From Pirellulales bacterium (GTDB lineage: Bacteria > Planctomycetota > Planctomycetia > Pirellulales > Thermoguttaceae): a DNA stretch of 64,000 nt. Below, piece after piece: positions 43,804-52,577 of this stretch (its first letter is position 1; the number at the start of each line of letters is the position of its first letter). The stretch covers positions 62,001 through 126,000 of the forward strand of contig JADLEL010000219.1 in assembly GCA_020846145.1 (NCBI GenBank). The letters are read 5' to 3'. A model generated the notes under the pieces. It saw only the letters and a list, made by a program, of their open reading frames with translations, did not search any database and had not been told where the DNA came from. Made by a program: the position numbers and the translations under genes.

Positions 43804-43967
43804 TTCTCTAACTGCGAAAGGTGGATTCTGAAAGATAATGCATGAGAAAACCGCCATTATGGGTTATTGCCATGATGCTGAAAAGTACCCAAGCGGCATT
43901 TTTCTACAGCCTTTCCACCCGAAAGAAGAATAGCGAAAGTTTCTCGCCATATTATGGATCGATTTGA

Positions 43968-44248
43968 TGCGCCGGCTCCAGGCTGCATTCGTCCTGCCGT
44001 CGTCGGCGTTGTCATCTTCGGGGCTCGCCCCGTCAGGCCGTCAGGCCCTTGGCCCCGAAGATGATGGCGACGAGGACGGCCATGCAGCCGGCGAGACTAG
44101 AGGCTTACAGTCATCCTCTCATGCAATGCCCGCAGAAATTAACTCGCGGCGAACTTGCATCCGAAAGAAAGATCCTGCTGTTGTTGGTGCCGATTCCGAG
44201 GGGCTTATCGACGGATGCCGGCGCAAGAATACTACGGAAGAGGAACGC
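43968..44248. repeat. Structured island-flanking repeat, copy 1
   Basis: This non-coding stretch matches 61484-61745 along ~250 bp. Its central stem is CATCTTCGGGGC (44013-44024) with GCCCCGAAGATG (44052-44063), 12 perfect pairs. An inner GGCC-GTCA-GGCC hairpin, a GCCG-TCGT-CGGC hairpin and an outer pairing of CCGGCT with AGCCGG are also seen. The conserved tail contains GTTGTTGGTGCCGA. It lies between the TPR gene and the HEPN gene at the left edge of the defence island. Confidence 0.7.
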
Positions 44249-44728
44249 TTATGATGACTTCTTTCTCTTGGAAGCACTCGAAAGAACTTCCGGGTGTGTT
44301 TTTGCGATCCAGGTCTCAACGGTTTGCTGAAAACCCTTTGCCTTGGCAAGAATCTCTTTCACTTCCGTGTCGGTCACGACATTGGCGGTATCGTAGCTGA
44401 TGGCGTTGCGTTTTCGTCGGCAGCGGTCGAAATAGGATGAGGTCTTCTTGCTGGAATCCCCTAAAACAAGTGGTAGAGCGAGAAAAGAGGTTTGATGCGA
44501 GCCTTGCCCTTTTACGCGATAGCCGGCGCAAGCCAACACCATTTTGGAAAGCAGCAACGCCGCTTCGTAGGCCAATCCGAAGCGATTGTCCGCCGATAGC
44601 GCGTCAATGGCGGAGTCCCGCAGATTGCGGGCTACCGCACTGCGCAAGTCGTCGATTTCCTGCTTGCTGGTAACGTGTGTCTCAACGCGGTGCGTTTCCA
44701 GCAATTTTTTCCAAGTCGTGGTTGCCAC
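44249..44728 (-). CDS. HEPN-domain protein (toxin partner), 159 aa
   Basis: The helical protein has ADNRFGLAYEAALLLSKMVL, then SYFDRCRRKRNAISYDTAN. The last motif is the HEPN RNase loop in a variant form, with Tyr where His is usual (RNAISY). A GTG start at 44728 is proposed, overlapping the end of the nucleotidyltransferase gene by 47 bases. In MNT-HEPN pairs the HEPN protein cuts RNA and the nucleotidyltransferase silences it by AMPylating the active site. Confidence 0.7.
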   Translation of the reverse strand: MATTTWKKLLETHRVETHVTSKQEIDDLRSAVARNLRDSAIDALSADNRFGLAYEAALLLSKMVLACAGYRVKGQGSHQTSFLALPLVLGDSSKKTSSYFDRCRRKRNAISYDTANVVTDTEVKEILAKAKGFQQTVETWIAKTHPEVLSSASKRKKSS

Positions 44729-45293
44729 CGAAAATAAAAACCTTTTCTTTCGAGAGAATGGAGGTGAGAAAATGGTTCTTGGCCGCAAGTTTCTTTATAA
44801 ATTCTGCTGGCGAATAGACACTGACATTCACGGGCCGGTTCAGTTGGGCTTCGGCTTTCATCAGCGCGGGGGAGATATCCTCAAGCCCCAGATCGCCAAC
44901 GACGATCAAATCCACGTCGCTTGCCGACCGTTCCGCCGCACGGGCAATCGATCCAAAAACGAACGCCACGGCAATCCGTTTATGGAATTTTTCTAGCGGT
45001 TTCCGTAATACATCAACCAAGCCGACGGTTTTCGCAATGAGTCCCTGCAATTCGGGAAAGAAGGGGCAAACGGGATCGGCTTGGTAATAGACTCGATTGC
45101 CCTCTTTCCGGCGGGTAAGGATGTCGGCTTTGACCAGCGCAGCCAAGGAGTTTTGCAGGCTGGAAGGGCGAACGCCCAAATGCTTCGCCAAATCACTTAA
45201 ATACCATGCTCGCTCCGGTTGCATGACCATCGCGGCCAGCAAGCCTTGCATGGTTTTCGAGATCAGCGGATCAATGGGGCTTGATTTACGCAT
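44682..45293 (-). CDS. Winged HTH-nucleotidyltransferase (MNT antitoxin), 203 aa
   Basis: The N-terminal winged helix (AWYLSDLAKHLGVRPSSLQN, then EGNRVYYQAD) is joined to a minimal nucleotidyltransferase: FVFGSIARAAERSASDVDLI carries the GS and DxD residues. This fused architecture suggests the protein both represses its operon and AMPylates the HEPN partner. Met 45293 (MRKSSPIDPLISK) is chosen; the 22 residues before it look like leader. Confidence 0.8.
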   Translation of the reverse strand: MRKSSPIDPLISKTMQGLLAAMVMQPERAWYLSDLAKHLGVRPSSLQNSLAALVKADILTRRKEGNRVYYQADPVCPFFPELQGLIAKTVGLVDVLRKPLEKFHKRIAVAFVFGSIARAAERSASDVDLIVVGDLGLEDISPALMKAEAQLNRPVNVSVYSPAEFIKKLAAKNHFLTSILSKEKVFIFGGNHDLEKIAGNAPR

Positions 45294-45440
45294 AATCTGT
45301 AATAATATACGTAATTTTCGTAAACACAAGAGCAATAATGAAGGATATTTCAGCGGCATTCCGCTTTAGCTAAACCGCAACCGTGCTGAAAATTCAACCA
45401 ATTTGCCTGGAATGTCGAAAAAACAGATATTTTTCAGGTT

Positions 45441-46334
45441 TCAAGGCATCGTGCCAGTAATTGATACTTCATCTTCAAAAGCAAAAGCGGCGGTTTGCTT
45501 CTGGTAATTATCCCAACGACTTTTATGAAGTGCCTCCGAGAGTAAACTAACATCCGTCGTCTGCTTTGGCTCGCCGCAATCAAGACCTCTTTCAAACCGA
45601 ACGCCTCCAAGTTCTGAAAGGACATAACGTGGGTGTAATTCCTCGCTACAGGCCAATTCTTTCCATCGAATGAAGGTTATTTCAACACCTTGCGGCAGGC
45701 GGTGGGACAATTTCGTATTGCATTCTTGCGAGAAAAAATCGAATGTGCTTGTTTTTTTCAAATGATACTCGATACGACGGAAAGATTTTCCATTAGAATG
45801 AGCAACCCTCAGAAACATACTGAGAGTAGCCCGATATCTTTCATGTTCCGGGGCAAAATGAGGATCGACAAATAGAATTTCATTGCTATGGGCGAACAAT
45901 CCTTTTACGCAATTAGCCATATCATTCGAGGTTCGCGGAACGCACAACTCCCGTGGAACGTACCAACAATTCGTATTCTCCTCCAGTTCGGCGATTTCTA
46001 AAACAAAATCCTTGCGATTCAAATTCTTGGCTGCGATTATCGCCCTGAATGGCTTTCGGCTATATTCGTCTTCAGCATTTTTCAACCATGTGTGACCATG
46101 ATCGTAGGGTCGTGCCAAACGAGTAAGCCTGGCTTTCATATGAGCAAGCCGTTCCGTGATCCTCAGCTTTTCGACTGGACCACAGTCCGTACAAGCCGAT
46201 AGGACGGCATCCTCCCATCGTTTCGGCAGGCGGGAAATCAGTCGTCCGTGCTCTGCACCAAACTTTTCAGTCAAATAACGAAATGGTTCCCAGCGAGATA
46301 CTGCATCTGGAGCCACGGCGAATTCGTATAACAT
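45441..46334 (-). CDS. Putative PLD-like effector partner of ATPase, 297 aa
   Basis: The middle and C-terminal segments, NEILFVDPHFAPEHERYRAT and HPRYVLSELGGVRFERGLD, resemble the strands and the HxRY loop of MIT_C/phospholipase D-like domains found beside defence ATPases. A second HKD is not seen. The ATG overlaps the stop of the ATPase gene by one base (TGATG), so they are one operon. I infer that the ATPase senses and this protein acts. Confidence 0.5.
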   Translation of the reverse strand: MLYEFAVAPDAVSRWEPFRYLTEKFGAEHGRLISRLPKRWEDAVLSACTDCGPVEKLRITERLAHMKARLTRLARPYDHGHTWLKNAEDEYSRKPFRAIIAAKNLNRKDFVLEIAELEENTNCWYVPRELCVPRTSNDMANCVKGLFAHSNEILFVDPHFAPEHERYRATLSMFLRVAHSNGKSFRRIEYHLKKTSTFDFFSQECNTKLSHRLPQGVEITFIRWKELACSEELHPRYVLSELGGVRFERGLDCGEPKQTTDVSLLSEALHKSRWDNYQKQTAAFAFEDEVSITGTMP

Positions 46335-48028
46335 CAGAAAAGCTCCTCCGCCCGCTCCTCAAAGAAGCCTTTAGGCCAACGATCAACGAATTCACCAGTA
46401 TCATCGATTCTCAATGGATAGGCACGTACACTGCCACCTTCCTTTTCCAAACAAACAACCGACACTTGCTCCTTGCTCAAGCCGGGATGACCGGGAGGAA
46501 GCTCATTATCATGAGTTTCGCGGATTCGACGCAATAGCCGCAAAAGCATGTGCTCACTATGAGTCTCGACCAAGATCGGCCAAACCGTTTTTTGTGAAGC
46601 GCGGAAAATAAATAACTCGCCGATGCTGACTTGAATTCCGGGGTGAAGGTGAAGCTCTGGCTGCTCGACAGCACACAAGCCGGGCGACTCATCTAATGCC
46701 AACACTACGACAGGTATAAGCTGTGATATTCCAATGCCAACATCCTGTGGAAGGACTTCAAGAGGAGTATTTTGGTCAACCAATACAATTCGAGTTCCTG
46801 AGTCACATTGCTTCAATGCCTCATGCATCTCTTCAATATCATCAAAAGCCCGATCCGTAGTCAGTGCAAAAGCAAGCGGGCTTTCCATGTCGAGTTCACG
46901 GATATTTTTGACGTTAAGGCCGTAACCCGTATTGAGTCGATTATCGGATGAAAGCCAATCGCTTACGTGGTTGACAAAGCTACGGGGAGCAATATGAAGC
47001 ATGTCCCATGCAGCTAAACCGTTTGCCCATCGCGATGGTGACGGAAAACGGGGAAGGCTATACGCACGGGCTGGAGCATCCCGAAGCGGCCCTAGATATC
47101 TGAAGTGTTTCAATTCATTCAACAGCACTTCACCAGGGCCAACTATCAGTTGGCTCAACACAGAGATCAATTGTTCGGCTTCAGGCGATAATTCCGATCT
47201 GCGGATAGCATAGTGGTCAGGATTTTTCCAAGCATCCTTGCGAGTGCCAGGCCGAATCAAAGATATTGCCAAGGGGCGCGACCATCTTGGCAAGGCATCC
47301 CGCTGTCCAGTGAGAGCAATCCGCCGGTGGTCAGGGCTTTGTCCCGATGTTAAGAACCCCTGTTCCAATACTGTGTAGTAGCAATCTAGGAGAAACGAGG
47401 AGATTTCCTTGTCGGATGCATCTCCGATTTCGCCTGTCCCGGTCATCTCTTGGGTTGCATTAACCAAAACTGGATGCAGAAAATTAACGTCCGTCAGATA
47501 AATCCACTTTCGCCCCGGATCGCAAGTAATTGAACAGAATTTTTCATCGTTAAGTATGATCGTGTAATCAGAAACATATGCAACTTCGTCCTGCTGACTC
47601 CACGCGATTGAAATGGAGACGGTTGCCGAAGATATCCATCGGCTCATGCCTTCAGGCGGATTATCGGTCCAGCCATCTGCGCCACCATCCCATTCGATAA
47701 TGTCAAATCGGTCTGGAGTGTAATCAGGCAAGTCGAATGACGCGGAAGAGGTAAAATCGAGATCGAATTCCAAAACAACAGGTTTCTTGGTAATCCGATC
47801 ATGGATAAAATTTCTGTATCCACCAAGATCCACATAATCGCCGCCAGTGAGAGTCTGGTCGGCGTCAAGATTATGCCGTTCCAAAACTTCACGGGCGTAA
47901 TGGATAGCGTGCATCACGCTGCTTTTGCCGGCGCTATTGGGGCCGAAAAGCAGCGTGATGGGGCGGATGGGCACGGTGATCCGGTCGCCGATGCCTTTGA
48001 AGTTTTCAATGGAAATGCTCGTGATCAT
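46334..48028 (-). CDS. SMC/ABC-type AAA ATPase with DUF3696-like C-terminus, 564 aa
   Basis: Walker A is at about residues 30-38 (FGPNSAGKSS) after ISIENFKGIGDRI. The signature region DVGIGISQLIPVVV and Walker B AVEQPELHLHPGIQ lie near residue 430-460. The His-loop ILVETHSEHMLLRLLRRIRE and a C-terminal strand-rich end (AYPLRIDDTGEF) fit the DUF3696 type of OLD-like ATPases. It is the first gene of a two-gene operon with the PLD-like protein. Confidence 0.85.
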   Translation of the reverse strand: MITSISIENFKGIGDRITVPIRPITLLFGPNSAGKSSVMHAIHYAREVLERHNLDADQTLTGGDYVDLGGYRNFIHDRITKKPVVLEFDLDFTSSASFDLPDYTPDRFDIIEWDGGADGWTDNPPEGMSRWISSATVSISIAWSQQDEVAYVSDYTIILNDEKFCSITCDPGRKWIYLTDVNFLHPVLVNATQEMTGTGEIGDASDKEISSFLLDCYYTVLEQGFLTSGQSPDHRRIALTGQRDALPRWSRPLAISLIRPGTRKDAWKNPDHYAIRRSELSPEAEQLISVLSQLIVGPGEVLLNELKHFRYLGPLRDAPARAYSLPRFPSPSRWANGLAAWDMLHIAPRSFVNHVSDWLSSDNRLNTGYGLNVKNIRELDMESPLAFALTTDRAFDDIEEMHEALKQCDSGTRIVLVDQNTPLEVLPQDVGIGISQLIPVVVLALDESPGLCAVEQPELHLHPGIQVSIGELFIFRASQKTVWPILVETHSEHMLLRLLRRIRETHDNELPPGHPGLSKEQVSVVCLEKEGGSVRAYPLRIDDTGEFVDRWPKGFFEERAEELF

Positions 48029-48056
48029 GGCTTTGCCACAACCTTTCCGGCTGGGG

Positions 48057-49073
48057 TCAGGGTCGTAATTCCCCTATTGTAGTAAGACTTTTGGACCTGA
48101 AAAGATCACCGGGCGTGACAAAATCGGCGGCAACTTCTTGAAGAGTGGTTGCGGGATTGGGGGAAGGCGTAGCAAGGCAGAGTTTTTTGCCGGCGTCGGT
48201 GGCTGCATGCAAATCCTCGGCAAAAGAAGCAACCGATGCCAATAGGCTGTCGTCGGAAATGTCTACGCCGAATGCCTGGGGAGGAGCGGCGGCTTTAAGG
48301 CGCGTACCGGATTGTTCATCCAGATAGGTTTCGATCAGCCGGTCGAGTTCATCGTCGCTGGGAAGCGATTCGGGAGCGGCGGCAAAGACTTTTTTCGATT
48401 GAAGCGTTTTATTCAATCCGTCCGGTTGGGAAGCGAGTCGGCCTAAAAGGCTGTCGGGGTGGACGTGAGAGGCAGTTTCGCCTTTTTGGTCGCGGCGTCT
48501 CCAGCCCAAAAGTCGAGGCCGGATGGCTTCCGACCACGGGAGAGTGATTTCAATGGTGTAGGGATCGGTATCGCCCGACACTGCTTCATCGTAAGATCGG
48601 TAAACGAATTCCGAACAGATCATCGGCTGCTTGCCGTTGTCTTGCGCCCAACGGACGAAAGCCGCCGACTTATCGGTCACCCATTTTACAAGTCGGCGGG
48701 CAAGCGGATTTTCGAGGTCCAGCTTCCTGGTCATGCAAATCATGGCCAAAAGCAAAATCTGCCCGAAGGCATAGCGTTCCTTATTGGCAAGATAAAAATT
48801 CGCCCGATCCAAAACCGGCTGCATACTCGCCGGTTCGTTTTTCATGCGGAAAGCTCTTACCCATTCGCAGCCTTGGATGCTCGTTTCCACATTTTGTTGC
48901 GTAAGCCCCTCTTTCATAAGGGCCTCGCCGATAATTCCATTGCCCAAGTGCAAGCCGGCATGGCTGACTTCGGCACTGTCCAATTTACGGATCGCTTTGC
49001 CGATCCAAGTGTTGGAACGGTAGAAAAGAATATCAGCGGGTTGCACATTGCAAGGATCAAATGATAGGGCCAT
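48057..49073 (-). CDS. YiiX/YebB-like permuted NlpC/P60 hydrolase, 338 aa
   Basis: Residues 10-185 match the circularly permuted papain-like group: PADILFYRSNTWIGKAIRKL, then DSAEVSHAGLHLG with the catalytic His, then PMICSEFVYRSYDE with the Cys. Such enzymes hydrolyse peptides or lipids. There is no signal peptide, so it acts inside the cell. The C-terminal ~140 residues are unordered and helical with no known domain. It lies between the ATPase module and the HD genes. Confidence 0.7.
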   Translation of the reverse strand: MALSFDPCNVQPADILFYRSNTWIGKAIRKLDSAEVSHAGLHLGNGIIGEALMKEGLTQQNVETSIQGCEWVRAFRMKNEPASMQPVLDRANFYLANKERYAFGQILLLAMICMTRKLDLENPLARRLVKWVTDKSAAFVRWAQDNGKQPMICSEFVYRSYDEAVSGDTDPYTIEITLPWSEAIRPRLLGWRRRDQKGETASHVHPDSLLGRLASQPDGLNKTLQSKKVFAAAPESLPSDDELDRLIETYLDEQSGTRLKAAAPPQAFGVDISDDSLLASVASFAEDLHAATDAGKKLCLATPSPNPATTLQEVAADFVTPGDLFRSKSLTTIGELRP

Positions 49074-49096
49074 TAGCTTTACTCCTTGAGATATAG

Positions 49097-50665
49097 TTAT
49101 TTTCCATGAACAATAAAATCTTCTCCGAAAAGACGAAGATGTTTGCGCAGGTCTGCTGCGACTTTGTCGGAATCTCCTGGATATTGAAAGACTAGTTTTT
49201 GGCCATCGAGGATTAGGCTATACTTGGCCGCATCTTTGAACAACTTCATTCGATCTTCGGTTGGATCACCTGAGGGGCGCAACCACTCTTGAAGTTGATC
49301 ACATAAGAAAAGCATCCATGCTATCGGATGATCTCGATAATCAACACCATCCTTGCTAAAGAAATCGATATATTTAAGCGAATTATGTAAATAGACCGCG
49401 GCAGCGGCGTCCACACACTCAATGTAGAAATATTCAACTGCCGAAGCAGCGTGATGTTCTGTGACCCGGCGATTTGGATTGTCATATACAAGCTCTCGGT
49501 GGAGCCGACGATCCTCAAGTCGATTAACAATTTCGTGGTTAATGCGTCGCAACATCAATAAAGCGGAAAAGACGCCATGATCCACCTTGCCCGCATGTAA
49601 TCCAGATTCAAGCCATGCAGTCATGATCCGCGATAATGTATCCGGTGAGTATTGAACATGAAGTTTGTGGCAAATATTTGTGGCCAACAACTTTATGGAA
49701 TTGTCTACGAACATTTCGTTATTGAAACGTTCGGAACAGACATTCTGAATGAGTGGAAGAGTCACAAAATCACACAGACAGTTCAATGAGATTCCAAAAG
49801 ATGCCTTGCATGGAGAAATTGAACAACCAAGCTGGCCAATTGCTTCTCCGACATAATCCTCGATTTGTTTTGAAGCAAGTTCCAAGGGATAAGCAGAATC
49901 ATGCAGGATTGATGCCAGTCCCCATCGTCGCAAGAAGATAGCATCTACGTCGTCTATTGTATGGGGATAATGGTCGCATACGCAAAGGCTGCCCGTATCG
50001 AGATCATTAACTGCATTGGCCATTTCGGTAACGGCTTTGACAATATGTGGACCTGGCCTACAGCATGGGAAGCATCGTGCCATAATGCTATTTAATCCAT
50101 ATGCAGCATTGGTGGCACGATCTGACGGCGAGCATGCAGGACAATTCGTCAATAATCTATTTATTTCATCTGTTGGCACAGGAAACACTTTTGGAAGTCG
50201 TGCCTGTGCTTGAGCGAGTGGTTCACCTTGAAACAGAAGACTAGGAAAGCAAGAATATGACAGTTGTGTCGAGCTAAAAAGAGACTGTACGTCACGCCAA
50301 TGGGTGTCTGCGATCACCGTGAGCAGGGCACCATCAGGTCGCAACATTCTAAAGTACAAAGATAAACCCAAGAGATATAGATGTGCCGAGTGAAGAATGT
50401 GGTCTCGATGGGCAGGCAACAAATATCGCATTGCCTTTTCGGCTGAGACAAGTCGTTTTTTTACCAAAGTGTCCCAGGTGTCTTGGCATTCGCAAAAATT
50501 CGCGACAGATTCCAGAAGTCTAAGAGCTTGTGTCTCTTTTAGTTGAAATATTTCCGGGTTTGCATTTGCAGGAATTTCAAGAAATTTCAGAGCAAGTTCT
50601 TTGTCAACAAAGCTTTCTGGCATATCCTTTACGGCTTCTCGCAAGAAATCGTTTACGTTCGGCAT
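49097..50665 (-). CDS. HD-domain protein, 522 aa
   Basis: HRDHILHSAHLYLLGLSLYF and GLASILHDSAYPLELASKQI are the two halves of an HD phosphohydrolase site. Cys-rich stretches (PACSP, RCFPCC) lie between. The C-terminal half has further helices with DHGVFSALLMLRRINHEIV and EHHAASAVEYFYIE, again HD-like. It is 35 bases downstream of the dGTPase gene, so a shared operon acting on nucleotides is likely. Substrate unknown. Confidence 0.65.
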   Translation of the reverse strand: MPNVNDFLREAVKDMPESFVDKELALKFLEIPANANPEIFQLKETQALRLLESVANFCECQDTWDTLVKKRLVSAEKAMRYLLPAHRDHILHSAHLYLLGLSLYFRMLRPDGALLTVIADTHWRDVQSLFSSTQLSYSCFPSLLFQGEPLAQAQARLPKVFPVPTDEINRLLTNCPACSPSDRATNAAYGLNSIMARCFPCCRPGPHIVKAVTEMANAVNDLDTGSLCVCDHYPHTIDDVDAIFLRRWGLASILHDSAYPLELASKQIEDYVGEAIGQLGCSISPCKASFGISLNCLCDFVTLPLIQNVCSERFNNEMFVDNSIKLLATNICHKLHVQYSPDTLSRIMTAWLESGLHAGKVDHGVFSALLMLRRINHEIVNRLEDRRLHRELVYDNPNRRVTEHHAASAVEYFYIECVDAAAAVYLHNSLKYIDFFSKDGVDYRDHPIAWMLFLCDQLQEWLRPSGDPTEDRMKLFKDAAKYSLILDGQKLVFQYPGDSDKVAADLRKHLRLFGEDFIVHGK

Positions 50666-50700
50666 TATATTTATTCCTTCCGGCTCCTGCGGTTAATTTA

Positions 50701-51942
50701 TTAAATCTTAATAATTCCCAAGCTTGTTTTTGGTCTAGATCCTGTTAGCCTGTAGCCAAGACTTTGTGGAACAAAACGCTCTCGGTACTGATTGACCAAG
50801 TAATCGTCGGTCATGCCGGCGATGAAATCGGCAACAATACGAGCGTGGCAGTATCCTTGCTCATACGAATTGACATGATTTTTGATATGAGTGGCGATCG
50901 GTGATTCGTCGCGGCCTTGCGCTAAATCTTCCAGGAAGGCATCAAACAATTCCCGGAAAACATTCCGAAGCCGGCGTTTTTCTTCCTGAATTTGTGGCGC
51001 GTGGTAGATGCGTTCATAGTTAAAAGCCATTAGCTTTTTCATCGCTACGAAAATTTCCTCGCTAAAACAAACGGCACCACGATCAACGCTGTTATGTATG
51101 ATGTCCATAACTAGATTATCGATGACTTCTCGATTGGTAGCGCCAAGCACAACTGTCGCGTCTTGCGGAAGGTCTTCCCGTTTGATCAGTTCAACTTCGA
51201 TTGCATCCTCAATGTCGCGACCGATGTACGAAATAACGTCCGCTACACGAACTATGCAACCTTCCAAAGTGGAGGGATATACTCCCCTGTCCGCCTTCGG
51301 TACCATGAAACAACGATGCCGATTTGCATCATATAGTTCCCAAGTCAAAGCATCGACGGGACGCAACTCCTGTTGAAGCAGTTCACCGTTGTGGCCAAGG
51401 ACGCCGTCAAGCACCTGAAGCGTCAGATTCAATCCATTGCCGCCGTTCTCCAACGTTTCAAGAACTCGTGCCGATTGGGCATTATGAACGAATGTGCCTG
51501 CGCCTTTATCTCGCATTAATTCTGCGAGAAACTCCTCGCCGGCATGCCCAAAGGGGGTGTGGCCAAGATCATGGGCCAGCGCAATGGCTTCTGTCAGATC
51601 TTCGTTCAATCGTAACACTCTGGATAAGGTTCGCGAGATTTTGGAAACGATTTGAACGTGCAGCACCCGATGGGTAATATGGTCATTTTCGATGAGAAAG
51701 AATACCTGTGTTTTGTCGATATAGCGGGCGTATGCCCGACAATGGATAACGCGGTCAGCATCATGTGCGAATGCGGGGCGAATGTTGTCTTTGTCGGGTA
51801 TCGGTTCAGTATTTCGGCGTTTCGCATTTTTACTTAGGCAAGCGAAATCGCTCAATTCTCGCTTTTCTCGGCGGCGGTTGGTGACAATTAAATTTCCATA
51901 CAGTTTACGATATTCAGCTTGCGGAAATATTTGTGGGGTCAT
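50701..51942 (-). CDS. dgt: dGTP triphosphohydrolase-like HD protein, 413 aa
   Basis: The HD site is clear: YIDKTQVFFLIENDHITHRV, LHVQIVSKISRTLSRVL, AIALAHDLGHTPFGHAGEEF and IVRVADVISYIGRDIEDAI. These match deoxyguanosine triphosphate triphosphohydrolases, which hydrolyse dGTP to deoxyguanosine and triphosphate. In phage defence such enzymes deplete dNTP pools. Met 51942 (MTPQIFPQAEYRKLY) is the likely start. It is the first gene of a run with the HD protein. Confidence 0.88.
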   Translation of the reverse strand: MTPQIFPQAEYRKLYGNLIVTNRRREKRELSDFACLSKNAKRRNTEPIPDKDNIRPAFAHDADRVIHCRAYARYIDKTQVFFLIENDHITHRVLHVQIVSKISRTLSRVLRLNEDLTEAIALAHDLGHTPFGHAGEEFLAELMRDKGAGTFVHNAQSARVLETLENGGNGLNLTLQVLDGVLGHNGELLQQELRPVDALTWELYDANRHRCFMVPKADRGVYPSTLEGCIVRVADVISYIGRDIEDAIEVELIKREDLPQDATVVLGATNREVIDNLVMDIIHNSVDRGAVCFSEEIFVAMKKLMAFNYERIYHAPQIQEEKRRLRNVFRELFDAFLEDLAQGRDESPIATHIKNHVNSYEQGYCHARIVADFIAGMTDDYLVNQYRERFVPQSLGYRLTGSRPKTSLGIIKI

Positions 51943-52003
51943 TGAGTACTCCGGTAACTTGCGTGCGGGACGAAGGCCAGAAGACAATCCTCGACCTTAA
52001 AGG

Positions 52004-52036
52004 CCAACACCCGGTCGAAAGTCGTCCGGGTGTTGG
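52004..52036 (-). terminator. Hairpin after the 48-aa gene
   Basis: CCAACACCCGG pairs perfectly with CCGGGTGTTGG (11 bp, 11-base loop) twelve bases past the stop of the small gene. On the minus strand it is followed by CCTTTAAGG, a weak T-run. Confidence 0.5.
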
Positions 52037-52047
52037 GAGAGTTTCAC

Positions 52048-52194
52048 TTATCGCGGGAGATTCGTGAAACAGTGGTCGCACTTCTCGTAGCCGGCGGGCG
52101 GAGAATCGTGGAGCTTCTCGCCGGTGTGCTTCACATTACATGAAGACGGGACCGGGTACTTGTGGACCTTGTCGTTTTTGACGAAATACTTCAT
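52048..52194 (-). CDS. Small Cys-containing protein, 48 aa
   Basis: ATG 52194 has a near-ideal GGAGG seven bases upstream. The product begins MKYFVKNDKVHKYPVPSSCN and has KCDHCF near its end, so three Cys and several His could hold a metal. It ends 12 bases before a strong hairpin. The good ribosome site and the hairpin make it a real gene despite its size. Unknown function. Confidence 0.65.
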   Translation of the reverse strand: MKYFVKNDKVHKYPVPSSCNVKHTGEKLHDSPPAGYEKCDHCFTNLPR

Positions 52195-52577
52195 GAGTAT
52201 TCCTCCAAATGAGGCCAAAGAAACCTCTTGACATCAGCCGATCCCATGAATAGCATTGAGAGACTAAGGTCAGTCCCACGGGAACCAGTCCGACCCTCCG
52301 GTGGACGGTTTCTGTTGTCCGTGGAGGCTGTTTTTGCATTCCAGGCAGTTGGCGCTGCCTGGAATGTTCGCTTTCTTGTGCAAGTGCTGTGCCAATCGTG
52401 TTTTCTACCCGATCGTTCTATGAAGCAGTGTGTAGCTTTGCCTATCTAGCCATACCCACTCAATTTGCGGGCTTCTGCGGAATGGTGTTCTGCCATAATG
52501 ACAGTCATATCGAACTGCGATTACAAAAAAATTTCTGATCGAATAGCGCAGTTTGTGATTTTCTCGTCCTACCTTAC
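52195..52577. other. 383-bp gap with a 12-bp perfect hairpin (52337-52366)
   Basis: No gene is supported here; a 67-codon frame at 52136-52339 overlaps the real small gene. CATTCCAGGCAG pairs with CTGCCTGGAATG around a six-base loop at 52337-52366, downstream of the restriction operon on the minus strand. It may mark the end of that operon, though no T-run follows. Confidence 0.5.
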
